64,000 bases of DNA from Chalara sp. BL73. Taxonomy: Eukaryota > Ascomycota > Leotiomycetes > Helotiales. The stretch covers positions 62,001 to 126,000 of the forward strand of contig CAKJVC010000059.1 in assembly GCA_918026815.1 (NCBI GenBank). Direction: 5' to 3'. The translations under genes and the position numbers were made by a program. Below, piece by piece: positions 1-11,350 of this stretch. The notes beneath the pieces are model-generated. The model searched no databases, was not told where the DNA came from, and saw only the letters and a list, made by a program, of their open reading frames with translations. Each line of letters begins with the position of its first letter. The first letter of the stretch is position 1.

Positions 1-1558
1 ATGATCGGATAGAGATGCGGCTTTCGTTTCCAATCCCAGATTACGAGGTACGCATTGCGTTGTTTCGATCTGATGGGGGGGGGAGATGGAAGAGGTCATG
101 GCTTGACAGGGCAGGGATTTGCGGGGGGGGAAGGAGGATTTGATAGGACTCACTATTAGTAGGTACAGTAATGTACAGGCGGCCCTCGACAGGCTTAGCT
201 ACAAGCTAGTTACAGGCTAGCTACAGGGCCTTGGGGATAACCAGATTGCCGGCAGAGAGGCACACCAAGCAGCCGGATGGGAGGGGGCCTGTCCATAAGT
301 TGACCCTTGCTCCCTCGTCAGAGGCGTTCGTTCTGTTCGATTTTGACTGGCGCACTTGCGGGTAGTGTACCAAAGTATTTGATAACTTATTATTTTGGTG
401 ATTGCTTTTTCAGCGCGCGCAGCCTTCCATATGCCTGTCTATCCAAGATCAAAGCAGGAACTCCGAGCAAGGATAGCAATGCATCTTATTGTGATCAGCA
501 ACCTTGCCCGGCTGGCTCTCCTCCGCAATGTTTATTTTGTATGTTTCCTGCGTGCGCTGTGTTCTGCCTGTGGCTTGGGGGGCATTGCCGACCCTACAGC
601 GGGTATTCTTATCTGACATCGTCAGTACAGATAGCTGCTTGTCCCGGTTCCTCCTCGACCTAACGGTTCGGTCTCGCAAAACGCAAGCACCCGTCCTTCA
701 TTGGACCATGAGCGACGGCATGCAGGAATAAATTGAGAGCAAGGCCCCGATCTATTCTAGTGGTAAGCAAACAATTGACAGCACCAGCCACAACCCCCGA
801 AATGGGGCTGGCAGCACCCGGATGAAGCGCCTTCCGTCTTGACTATTCAACCCTATTCTCCTTGTCCCCCCGGACCGAACCTACTGTACCTACCAGCCAA
901 AGCATATTTGACTGACTCGGCCAGCCGCGTGATGTACATGATGGAATGCACGAAATGAAAAACCATCACCCATAGCAGTGGCTCTCACGGCCTTCCGGAT
1001 ATCTGAAGAAAGCGGCAAAACATGATTGAACCAGTACTCCTCCCCCTATGGATCCTGTCACACCAATTCTTACATTCCCCTTTGTGTCGCCTAGAGGTGG
1101 TATGACATGATTAACAGAACCGGGCTCTTACGTATTCAATATTGAAGTGCATTCAGGTCCGATCTGGGGCATACCTATTTTTCAATACCAATCAAGTCAT
1201 CAAGGGTAAATTATTGTGTTTCGAGATGTGAGGCTTTCAAGTAACGAGGTTGGTTCATGATGTAAAGCTTGACACGGGCTCACGTGATCCGTTCAATCAT
1301 TCCATGCCAACTCTCAGCGTCCTGTGGTGTTCACTCCAGAATAGTATATCCGCACATGCACATAGAAATAGGTCCCTTGCGCAGGTCGGCCACCCCAATA
1401 TTCGGAGGACCCTATTGATCTTCGAGAGTTCCCACTTTCTCCAAAAAAGTTGGCGGAAGATGCAGGAGCGTATAACATCTCGACGTTGAGAAAATTTATT
1501 AGAAGGACCCGTAACATCAACGCCACATCTTACCGTTGTTGGCGCTGCCACAACTGCA
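1..1558. other. Gene-free start of the window
   Basis: No convincing gene. Several overlapping open frames lie at 307-730 on both strands, but none has a recognisable domain, splice structure or codon pattern better than its rivals. A short 11-bp tandem repeat sits at 195-227. The last few hundred bases are probably the upstream region of ASA1. Confidence 0.5.
195..227. repeat. 11-bp tandem repeat, three copies
   Basis: Three head-to-tail copies of an 11-bp unit close to CTAGYTACARG (195-205, 206-216, 217-227). The core GCTACA is shared with the 15-bp minisatellite near 16.3 kb, which may be chance. Confidence 0.6.
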
Positions 1559-2932
1559 ATGTCCTTACCTCCCGCTCAGCCTGCGTATATACTCCGTGGC
1601 CACGCAGCTCAGATACACTCCACGTCCTTCATTCGGGGTAATAGTCGGCTTGTGTCGGGAGATGCTGATGGTTGGATCATCATTTGGAGTCTTGCTATCA
1701 AGCGTCCCGTTGCAGTCTGGAAGGCTCATGAAGGAGCCATACTGGGAGCGCAGGCTTGGGGAGATGAAAAGTTAATCACGTGAGTAATTGTCTTTCATCT
1801 TGGCTCGGGTTATAGGCTCTCCATTACGAAATCGATGGGTCTTTCTGGGTAGTCTTGCTTAATTATGTAGAATTTGAGCCTTTGACCTGTCTTATGGTGA
1901 AATGAAAATGTGAGCAGATTGCACGAATATGTCTAATTACTTGACTAGTCACGGAAAAGATAACAAGCTCATAGTGTGGAAGTTGTCTGGTGATGATGAG
2001 GCTTCAATGAGCACCGTACTTCCTGTCGATACGCCACAAGAATCCCGGAAACAGCCATGGCTTATCTACATACTTCATGTGAATACAATGAATTTCTGCT
2101 CGTTTGCACAGTGTATACCATGGTCGTCTACTTTTCCATCAGATGATACTCAAGTGGATGAGTTGCTGATAGCCGTGCCGAACACCATGAGTTCTGAGAC
2201 TGTATGTTTCATATCTTTCATAAATTTCATATTCCTAATATGCTTCAGGTCGACATCTTCCACTTCCCATCGTCTAAGAGAATACATACAGTACCAGGCG
2301 ATGCATCGATAAAAGGTGGAATGGCGATGGCTGTTTCCATCTTCTACCATCCTCAAAGCACGAACCTGACAGTCATTGCGGGCTACGAAAGTGGACATAG
2401 CACTATCTCGCAGCTTTCCTCTGACACATGGTCTGTCCTATATTCTACAAAATCACACAGCCAGCCAGTTCTTTCGCTTGACGTCTCCCCTTCCAAAGAC
2501 TTTTACCTCACATCGTCAGCTGATGCGGTAGTCGCTAAGCATCCGATCCCAGTATCAGTCGAAAGTGTGATCATGCCTGTTGATAACATGCCACTAAAAA
2601 CGGTGCAAACGAAACATTCCGGTCAGCAAGGGCTGAGGGTGAGAAACGACGGAAAGGTCTTTGCGACTGCGGGATGGGATTCCAAGGTCCGTGTCTATTC
2701 GGGGAAGAGCATGAAAGAGCTGGCTGTTTTAAAGTGGCATAAGGAAGGATGTTATTCAGTAGCCTTTGCAGATGTTGTGGAAGGCACAAGTGAAGAAGGC
2801 GAAGATAAAGAGCCTGTCACAAGATCGGGCACGATGACCGTCAAAGAGGAAAGGTTATGGAAAGCAAAAACGGCGCATTGGCTGGCAGTAGGCAGTAAAG
2901 ATGGCAAGGTTAGCTTATGGGATATCTATTAA
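1559..2932 (+). CDS. ASA1: ASTRA-associated protein 1 (WD40 repeat)
   Basis: Three exons: 1559-1779, 1949-2201 and 2249-2932, giving 385 residues. The junctions keep frame (exon 1 ends in phase 2 at a GTGAGT donor; exon 2 ends in phase 0 at a GTATGT donor). The protein opens with ILRGHAAQIHS and DADGWIIIWSL, continues with HGKDNKLIVWKL, and ends with GSKDGKVSLWDIY. These are WD-type blade signatures, and this order is typical of fungal ASA1. Family knowledge: Asa1 is a nuclear subunit of the ASTRA assembly (Tra1, Tti1, Tti2, Tel2, Rvb1/2), which matures PIKK-family kinases. The start at 1559 puts the first WD repeat ten residues in, as in relatives. The next gene starts 294 bp downstream on the same strand. 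Confidence 0.88.
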
Positions 2933-3226
2933 GTGAATGAAAGCTTGGTAGAAGAATTCTTCTAGGAGGCTCATAATTGCAGGATACCCAATGACCATCG
3001 CCATATTAGAGTCATGATTGGGCTCCCAAAGGGTGTGGTTACACCGATACTCGGTCCAATCGAACATTGCTCCCTGGTATAATCCTAGCACAGCCACCCC
3101 AACGACTTTCCGCAAGGCTGCGTCGCGACCCAACATATATACCCTAGGCTTTCACTGAGTCTGACATCCTGCAGAGTGTGCCGGCCTTTCTTCATCTTTC
3201 CACTTCTTCACTTGATCCTAAAAATC

Positions 3227-5428
3227 ATGGCCGAGGTCGTAGGGGTCGTCGCAAGCGGTATCGCCGTCGGAACCCTGGGTATCAAGGTGATCCAAAGCAC
3301 CGCCGAGCTAAAAGGGTTCTGGGAAAATATCCAAGAAGCGCCGGAGGACATCGCAGATCTCTTATACGAGGCCAAGCTGGTCGGCGAAGTAATACTCCGT
3401 TTCGAAGAGGACATGAAACGCAGCTCTTCCGTAAGCTTTGGGCCAGGGCTGGAGAAACTTGCGGCCGATTGCTTACAGCACTGCCATGCCGCGTCGGAAA
3501 AATTGAGGCTCCTGGCGGAAGATTTAGCGGCTGCCTTGAGTAAGAAGACTGGATACCGTCGATTAGTGGCGTCTACGAAGGTAGTTTTAAAGAAAGACCA
3601 GGTAAAGAAGTATCGTTCTCGTTTAGAATACGCCGTAAGACTATTACATTTGTCGAGGCAATGCTATTTCGAGTGAGTAATTATTCAAATTGCAGAAGAA
3701 CAGGACCTGGGCTTTCTATCAAGCCTCTTAAAGCTCTGAACTCGTCCCTTTCTGACATTGTCCAGAGCACAACAACGACATATATGTTCCGTTTTCTCTC
3801 ATGTCTTGATGAATGATTCAGAACCACCACATTTTGCTTTAGACAGACCTTCCATACAACAAACAGATGACGACACAAGCATTGCTCCAGCCGATGGGCG
3901 CTTGATCCAACCCAGTAACACTGTTTCTACAGCACCACCGACCGTATTCAATTGGTTTCGATACCTTTGCGGAGAAGTAGAATATAATGAATATTATGCA
4001 CTATCTAGTGATGCTAAAAACAAGTCAAGGAATAAAGAATATCAGAAATACGCCAGGTTACGATACCGATGGCCAGGCTGGCTAGCCAACCAAGTGTGGA
4101 TAGCTTCCAGCTACACAAAACCCGATATTTGGGGGTTCAACGTGCGGATATACAATGTCATACCCAGAGATTCAGTAATTTTTGATTTCATAGAGCAAGG
4201 CAATATAGAAGCTATCAAGACACTTTTTAAGAGAAAAGATGCATCTCCATTTGATAAAGATGATAAATATGGTTGGACTCTTCTCCATGTAAAACTACCC
4301 CAGATCCTTGCTTTGGTATATACCCACATGCTGACTATCTCGTTCCGGTAGCACGCGGTTCGCTGCGGAAACCTGGCTATCATGCAACTTTTGATTGAAA
4401 ATGGAGCGAGCACTGATGAACCTGATTTTGATATGATGTACTGTTCTCCCCGAAAAGACATAGATCTATAGACTAATCCTCATAGATCCCCTTTCGAAAC
4501 ACTTGTTGTGTTTTCTGGTAATTTAGCATTTTATATGGATACACCATTACCAGTGAATGACATGGTTCGTCTGTTCATAAATGCTGGGGAGTACGACTGC
4601 TTTGAACCAAACGTGCTGTTTGGACGGTACCTACCATTCCATGGGCCCGTGAGCTGTCTCGCTTTGCTTCTAGATACATTAATGCAGTCTAATAGAGAAA
4701 TAACTTTGCTGGAGAGGCACCAATTTGCTCTGCACCGGGCTCGGTTTCGTAACCACAATGCACCTGCGATTATCCGAACTGCTTTAGGACAGCATCCCTT
4801 TAAGTCGCTAGAATTAGAGCTTGAGGATGGATATGGTGAAACATTGATGTCTAATATTATGGATTCATTATATTGTCTATTACGAAGAATAAGACGAAAT
4901 TCCAAGGTTTTAGAGTTCGGACCTAATAGGCTTGATCCCATATATTCAGCAGCAGGCAACATCACTCCCATGAACTTTTTAATCCTTTACTGGGTTCCAC
5001 TGATTCGAGATTTCGCGAGCGCGGGTGCAGATCTTCACCACATTGTTGATGGTCGTAGTCCTTTCCTCAAAGTCTGTGAGCAAAGGTTCTGGGACGGGCG
5101 ACCGCGCCACCAAGAGAACTTGTACCGTTGGCTTCAGCTATTGGCAGACGCAGGCATTGACTTGACGAAATTTGGTGAAGCCGAAGCTATCCTTCTTCAG
5201 AAATGTGACCTGGAGAGATGTAATCGCAAAACCCTATATGGTTACGGTTGGTTACACCTGATCGGCTTCTCCTACGGTGCTCGATTAAGCGACTGGGAAT
5301 TCTGGTTTGAGGAGCATTCGGACAAGTTTGCTGGGCAGTTCTGGTACATGATTGAACATCCTGAGTTGGGGATGCCTGGGGCGTGGAGCGAGAATGGTGA
5401 TGACAGTAATGTGGATTACTATTGGTAG
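3227..5428 (+). CDS. Ankyrin protein with fungal STAND-type N-terminal domain
   Basis: Four exons: 3227-3672, 3766-4288, 4352-4437 and 4486-5428, giving 665 residues. The N-terminus (MAEVVGVVASGIAVGTLGIK, residues 1 to about 145) is the helical domain found at the front of many fungal NLR/STAND proteins (Helo-like/PigL_N type). There is no nucleotide-binding domain. After a linker, residues about 290-370 carry ankyrin-like text: FIEQGNIEAIKTLFKR, then GWTLLHHAVRCGNLAIMQLL, the second part formed across the intron at 4289-4351. The C-terminal 300 residues resemble the degenerate ankyrin tails of fungal proteins. Such proteins are usually placed in non-self recognition or signalling; the role here is inference. 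The first intron uses the acceptor at 3764-3765. The alternative at 3694-3695 leads quickly to a stop. Confidence 0.7.
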
Positions 5429-7528
5429 TGAAGTTCAAGAGAAAGGATCCCGATTTATGGTCAGTCTGCATAGTGGTGACCAGGTACGGTTTTGGACATG
5501 GCAAGACCGAGCACATTCAAAACATTCAATACTCGTTCACTACTTAGATATCACATAACAACCTTACGCACGACTAGTTCAAGGACTGCAGTTCTTCGCC
5601 AACAAGAACCTTGTATAAATCATCATGACAACAGTGGACAGGATGACTTATCTCAGAAGGGAGATCAGTCACTTTCTTTACCGGAAAATGCACTCCACCT
5701 GATCCTTCAACAAATTCAGAATTCAGATTGTATTTTCGGACCATACATGCATCATCACCTACGGTAGCGCGCAAAGTATATGCCTAGAAATGATGAGTCA
5801 GGTATTATGTGACAGCATACTTTTTTGAACGCGGCAAGGACTAACCCTCCCAGATGACAACATCTCTGGCGTTGGCTTCCAAAAAGATAACAAAATGCCA
5901 ATCGCCAACGTTGAGTTGAACGTCGGATATTTCCTCCCATTTCCAGCGCAATGGCATGCTAACAGGATGCACACTCTTCAGCTGGAAAGTTTGGGCTTGA
6001 TTTTTGACATTGGTATAATGCTATTTCACTTTAGCATAAAACAACTATTCTCGACTCAATTATAAAGCTCGTTAATATCACAGTCAACCAGACGCTAAAT
6101 GGCCTCTTTGCTGTATCAAAGCGTCTTTAATTCCAGAATATTAGTTGTGCCGCAAGAATTGAGCATTAGACACCAATAACAAGATCAGCCCCCGATTTCT
6201 CAGCCAAGGAGTTACATCATAGACTAAGGCACCCCCGAATGTTGCCACGAGGATGCTACAGTATGATTGAGTCCGCTCCGAGACTTTTTTCTTCGTAATG
6301 CACTTCATCTGCATAAATATATATAAACATTTTACTCCGATTACCTTGCAACGCCGTTGTGCTTCATGGCAGTTTCCAACCACTATGAGCCTCCTCTCCA
6401 GCCCATGCTCCAGTATACGGTGTAACGAGTCCCATAAGGAATTCAGTAGCCAGTAGGCTCTCATTCAGCACCTGAACTCCCCGGCCCACATCTTCGAATG
6501 CGACGAGTGCGATCGGTCATTTGGCAATCAGCAGTCTCTTGAGCAGCATTCCAACTCTTTAGTTACAATTTCAGAATACGATCATTCCTTTAGAGTTAGA
6601 CAGCCCCTGCAAATTTTATATCAAAGGTTGTCAAGCCTGTAGTTGCTGGTGCAGTGAGTGATGGTACGCGTTGAGCTAGGGAAGTTTATAAGTGAGTTCA
6701 GCCACGCGCTTTGTATGGGAGATTTGCCATACTTTAGATGGAAGGAGCATTTCGCTTTCAAACAGAATCCTGTATGCTAGGCGGGGATAGGTGGATAGGA
6801 GTAGGGGATAGAAATTGATCTCCCAAAGCATAATAAAATTTTCTAGCGTTCAGCTATTCACATGTAGGCACAGCCGATCTCCTTTCCCACCATCTCAAAA
6901 CCTGCACCAATAGTAGAGAACCTGTCTCGCACCTTCATCTGCTAAAGAGCTCATCCAAGTCTCATCCAAGTGCCAGTGCGATCCCTCCCTTGTCGCAGAT
7001 ACAACGCGCCGAGAGCGCTTCGGCACTCTGGTTTGGGCTACGGGAGTGATAATGACCTCTCAGAGGAGTGTTGACAAACAGCTGAATACACCGAAAGCGA
7101 ACTACGGTACATCCTGCAGCGCGGCTCGCAAAATTTAAAGACCGGGCCTTTGTATCATGTCTTGAAATTTCATTCTATCGATTTTCCCGCCGATCCTCTG
7201 CCATCCTTTCCCCCCAGGGCGAGGCGGGATCGTCTCTTTTCTCCAGCGCCACACTCCTCCATCCGCACGTAGTACTGCTTATCACTCCCGACACTTAAAA
7301 GACTTGTTGGGGAAGCGGATCTCCAGTCACCCCGTCGGGATTATGGCGGCGTGTTGCTCATTGCTTATCTGTGAGGAAAGGGGAGGACTACTGGGAGAGG
7401 GTATTGTTTTGACGATGATCTGTCTCGAAACAACAGATCCGAACCTGCTTATCGGCAGTGGCTATTTGACACTACGAGCGCTGTGCATGCAGAGGGAAGA
7501 TCAAGAGGTCTCTAGAGAGCCGCCTCCA
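5429..7528. other. Gene-poor stretch with decayed coding remnants
   Basis: No intact gene seen. At 5856-6065 a 69-codon open frame follows an acceptor-like CCTCCCAG and reads coding-like (IANVELNVGYFLPF), but no partner exons could be joined. A C2H2 zinc-finger relic lies at 6385-6642. The rest shows nothing I can support. Confidence 0.45.
6385..6642 (+). pseudogene. C2H2 zinc-finger protein relic
   Basis: In one frame from the ATG at 6385 the text shows decayed tandem C2H2 fingers. The first runs from 6421 (CNESHKEFSSQ, stop, ALIQHLNSPAH); its second Cys is replaced by Ser and a TAG lies at 6454. The second is nearly intact (FECDECDRSFGNQQSLEQH, from 6493). A third survives only as SEYDHSFRVRQPLQ, with both Cys lost. 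This finger style (CDECDRSFGxQQxLxQH with short linkers) is typical of a fungal multi-finger family. The stop and lost ligands show a dead fragment. No other part of the parent gene was found within 1 kb on either side. Confidence 0.65.
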
Positions 7529-7863
7529 TTATCGGGCAGGCTCCATGTATGCATATGCTAAATCTCCCCGGCCTGAAGGCCGCGACGGGCTGTCCGCAAC
7601 CAGTGTAATATCGTAGTGTCCAGGCGGTAAGGCATTTCGAATCTGTTCATCCGTCATCCCTAGAACTACCTTCTGGTAGCGCATTCTTTCCTCTATAGTA
7701 ACACTATATGGGCTGCGATTTCGCTGAGAAGCAATACCCGTTGAGTTGGTGTTGTTTTCCGCGCTGGCTTGCGGGGCTGGGATGGGGTGAGCAGGCACGG
7801 GCTTATTTTGCTTCGTTTTTTTCATCCGCAATTTTCTTCGTAACCTCTGAAAAAGAGACATTG
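7529..7863 (-). CDS. Small orphan ORF, possible gene
   Basis: Single-exon frame of about 111 residues read from the ATG at 7861-7863. It starts basic (MSLFQRLRRKLRMKKTKQNK), passes through a Pro/Ala/Asn-rich linker, and ends in a segment that looks folded (SVTIEERMRYQKVVLGMTDE, then IRNALPPGHYDITLV). No signal peptide, transmembrane segment or known domain is visible. It stands alone in a gene-poor region beside an AT-rich block. The composition is coding-like, but with no homologue in view it could still be chance. Confidence 0.35.
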
Positions 7864-7873
7864 TATTGCTCAA

Positions 7874-10142
7874 AGTATTGGCGTAGGGGTACGATTCGAG
7901 TCTTCAGTCAGCGAAAGCAATGCACTTTCAATTGACCGTATTTTAAAAGTTTTGAAAAAACTCTACGAACCTTATACTTCATTTATACCACCCCGCTTCT
8001 TAGCGGTTGCATTGCATGGCGCAAGGTTAGGCCGAGCTTATTAGTTCTACAACCAAATTTGTTACTATTAGTACTACTTTGTACATGCCAATTATTTTGC
8101 GTTCATGCACTCGCCACCAAAATCTATCCCAACTATTGAACTAGGCAAAGGATATAATGCTACAAAAACTACAATAACCAAGCTTTTAAGAAAAAAGCAA
8201 CAAGTGTATTATAGTATTTATCACAATATAAAGCGCAACAGTACTTCAACAAGGAGCAATTGCTTTTTGTAACAATATCTTAATAGAAAAATCTATACAA
8301 AAGTTTTAAGAAATTCTTTTAAAAAAAAGTCACAGCCAAGTGATAACGTGTACAGACAGTATTCCCACCCCTCCTGTCAGGGCAGCCACTAGTTGATATG
8401 AGATAGCAGACTAAGCCTGATCGTACACCAAGAACTGAGTGGCCATTTGATTATGTCAACACAGCCAGCGTATTTGCTTGATCAATGTTCCGTCTCCTTC
8501 ACAACCATTCAAACCCCGGGATATAGAGTGTCCAGTTTGCAGTTGTGCTAATATCTGTGTTTCTGTTCTTGTGAGCGTATTGTAGTCACTGGTGACGTTG
8601 CTGCGACACCTATCTCGTTATTAATTCCGCTGCCGTCAGTGTATACAAAAAGATAATTCTATGCGTTTGTTGTTTGTTAATAATAGATTGTTAGCGGCTT
8701 CAAGGCAGCATGGTATCAAAATCCATTTCGGCTTAGAATACTCGAAAGAAAAATAAATCAACCTTTGCTGTCTGTGCGTCCGGATCCGAATCCTCCCATA
8801 AAGTTGGGTCATTATCTCTCTGATGTACAGTGCAATTTACATTCTACCCAATAATCAGTGTAATAACAAAATTATTCAATTATTCAATTCATTAATCAAA
8901 TATATTATTTATTTATATTTACAGTTTTGCTAGCTAATTTTTATACAAGTTAAACGTAATAAACGAACCTGTTGAGAATTAGTCGTGTAGCTTACTCATA
9001 AAGCATAAACTATACTTTATGTAATAGCTTAGCTATTAGTGAAAAAGTCAAACTTTTTTTACTGTGCCAACCTTAAAACAGCAGAATAATCAAGTCAATT
9101 CATTCTTTCTGAACCACTGCGATTGGGCAGACCTTGCGTACAGCACAAGCTTCCTTTGATACCCTTTCAATACTAACTTGTAATAATATCGGAAATAGCG
9201 CTATTGATATATCCAGAATCGATCTTGAATTGCTTTTTAGTCTTAAAAACAGAATTCCGGCGAAAAAAGCCGGTTATCCAGCGCTTTCCGAGTAGTACAG
9301 CATTGTATCAAGCAACTGAAATTCGCTCTGCAAAAGCTTGGATTTGCGCATAAGTAAAACTTAGGCTTAAGCTCTTTTGGACTAGTACTCAATCTGTAAA
9401 ACGTTGTTTCTAGGTCAAAGCAAGCTTTTGTTTATGTGCATAAGCTTCTGATCGAAAAAGACGGCCTGAAATCCTGTTGTAAAAAGTGCCTTGTAGTGCA
9501 CTCCAGTCGAGACTAGCTTTGCGCTCGAACTTGCTATTAGCTATGTTTCTAAGTGCATATTGGGCATCGTTTTTAGTATATAAAAGCTTTATAATCGCTT
9601 CTAGCCGTCTGCAAAATTTAGAAGAATTCTATCAAGAAATGATTAAAAGACTTAAGTCGAAAGTGGGTAGTAAGGGGTGACGGTGTGCTAAGCGAGGTGG
9701 CCGACTATAGAAAGTGGCCGACTACTAGGGAGTAGACTTATCGGGCGAAACCAGCATTTTGACGTTGCACAGCATAGCCAGAGACAAGCTATCTCGCTGC
9801 TTTACATTTGCCCTGGAACGAGCTCAGCCTGATCCAGAAAGAATTGTTCGTTTAAAGAGCTGAGAATCCGGCAACTAAATTCCTTCCCTGTGTCCACCAC
9901 AGCCCATTGCCTACCTGGGAGCCTACCCCATCATCACATCACATGTCACTATGGGACGATGGTCGGGCACTGCAGCGCGTCGCTGCATTCTCCAAGGCCC
10001 ATCTCGCTATATGTCCCCGACGGAAATAAACGCTGCCTCTCTTATTTGTTGTAGGGCCGTGGTTCAGCAAACCGCACACAACTTTCAACGCCATACAATT
10101 TCTTCAAAGACAAGATACCCTAACACTTCTAGATCGCTGGCT
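7874..10142. other. AT-rich degenerate block
   Basis: From about 7950 to 9650 the DNA is clearly richer in A and T than the flanking genes, and stops are frequent in all frames. This fits a decayed mobile element or an AT-rich isochore-like island. Two 11-bp direct copies of GTGGCCGACTA occur at about 9697-9724. I could not identify a transposase or reverse transcriptase, so no element is named. The last 300 bp are normal in composition and lead into the next gene; an in-frame upstream ATG at 9951 is a possible alternative start for it. Confidence 0.5.
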
Positions 10143-11070
10143 ATGGCCAATCGCAATTCCTCAACTGCTGCTGCTGCTGCTGCGAAGGAGCCAGAGTCAT
10201 TGACGAAGCTGTTTGACGAGGCCAATGCCAACTTCCCACCGCGTTTTCGTGAACATGGCTGGTATCTGACGGTGGTAATTATGCGTCCTCTTCTCACCTT
10301 CCCACCTCCCCAATTGGAGCTCCTGGAGCTAATTCGACCATGTTTATTTTTCAACAGATTGCATCCCTCGTCGGCAGTGGACAGCAGAAGCTTGCTGGCC
10401 GACTGTACGAGCATTTGGTCGCTCAGCCTCAATACCAGACGTCGGCCGCTCGTCAAATTTTGGTCCGTCGTTTGAGAGAAGCTTTGGTCAAGTGTATTAT
10501 CATCAATGGAATACCCGTCGTTATCGAAGCCGTTACATCAATCAATGAAGTGGAAAAGCCAGAAGATAAGGATTTTTCCTCCTCTCGGTGAGTAACAAGC
10601 CTGAGCCTTCAATCAGTACCTGGCTCTGATACCATGTCTGCAGAGAGGATTGGCAGATCGGCCCAGAAACATCAGAGCGCGCAGCGAAGGTTTTGAAAGT
10701 TCTGTATAAAAGTGAGAAGGGTGGACATGCGGCTACCCTAGAAGCCCACCGGGATATTCGTAAGCTACCCCACCAGAACCACTTGCGCCATACTCACAAA
10801 CAAACAGCATGGATCTCTAAGAACGTGTCTTACGGTCTCTTCCTTTCCGATCATCGAATACTGAGCATGCAAGAGACGGAACTGGTTGTCCTCCCGGCTA
10901 TCATGACGCAGAATCTATACGGGCCGACATATTGGCATTTGAGGGCTTGCTTGAGAGTCGGCTTGGAAGCTGAGGAGATTGAGGCTATACACAAGGTTAT
11001 TGAGAGTGTTGCGGCACATGGTGGCAAGAAACTGGATGTACAACGGGTTAAGGACGTAACAGATGCTTGA
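10143..11070 (+). CDS. AhpD-like / carboxymuconolactone decarboxylase-fold protein
   Basis: Four exons: 10143-10274, 10358-10587, 10644-10759 and 10808-11070, giving 246 residues. All junctions keep frame. After an alanine run encoded by a GCT/CTG microsatellite, the protein reads as the fungal AhpD-like family: a helical stretch (SLVGSGQQKLAGRLYEHL), a conserved helix (RRLREALVKCIIINGIPVV), and the C-terminal half (WISKNVSYGLFLSDHRILS; AIMTQNLYGPTYWHLRACL). Family members share the CMD/AhpD helical fold, some being alkylhydroperoxidases. The CxxC pair of true AhpD is not seen, only a single Cys in the core helix, so peroxidase activity is doubtful. An in-frame ATG at 9951 would add 64 residues that could be a targeting sequence; I prefer 10143 because it starts just before the conserved region. 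It is convergent with the NLR gene 280 bp away. Confidence 0.72.
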
Positions 11071-11350
11071 ACGGTAAATAATCTAAGTTTTTGGATTAGG
11101 CCGGTGCTTATAACATTCCTTCTATAGTATAGTCTGGAGTTTCTGATAGCCTCCTTATTGCAAAGAGTGGACTAGGACATTATTTTCTTTGAGAAGAAAA
11201 AAGTTCACGATAAGGACGAAAGCAAACGAGAATTTCAAGGTCGAGGCTGATGGAGTATTTCATATCAATCGGCATATTATGTGGCCACTCGCTCAAACTC
11301 CACTGCTAAATGAAACCCATCAATCTAATCTTACACTTATGTCCGGCTTA

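Noticed and set aside
307..731. Cluster of overlapping ORFs near the window start
   Set aside because: Frames on both strands compete, none has domain, splice or composition support.
3694..3765. Earlier acceptor for the first intron of the ankyrin gene
   Set aside because: Reading on from it reaches a stop after about 40 codons, while the acceptor at 3765 gives a continuous 665-residue protein.
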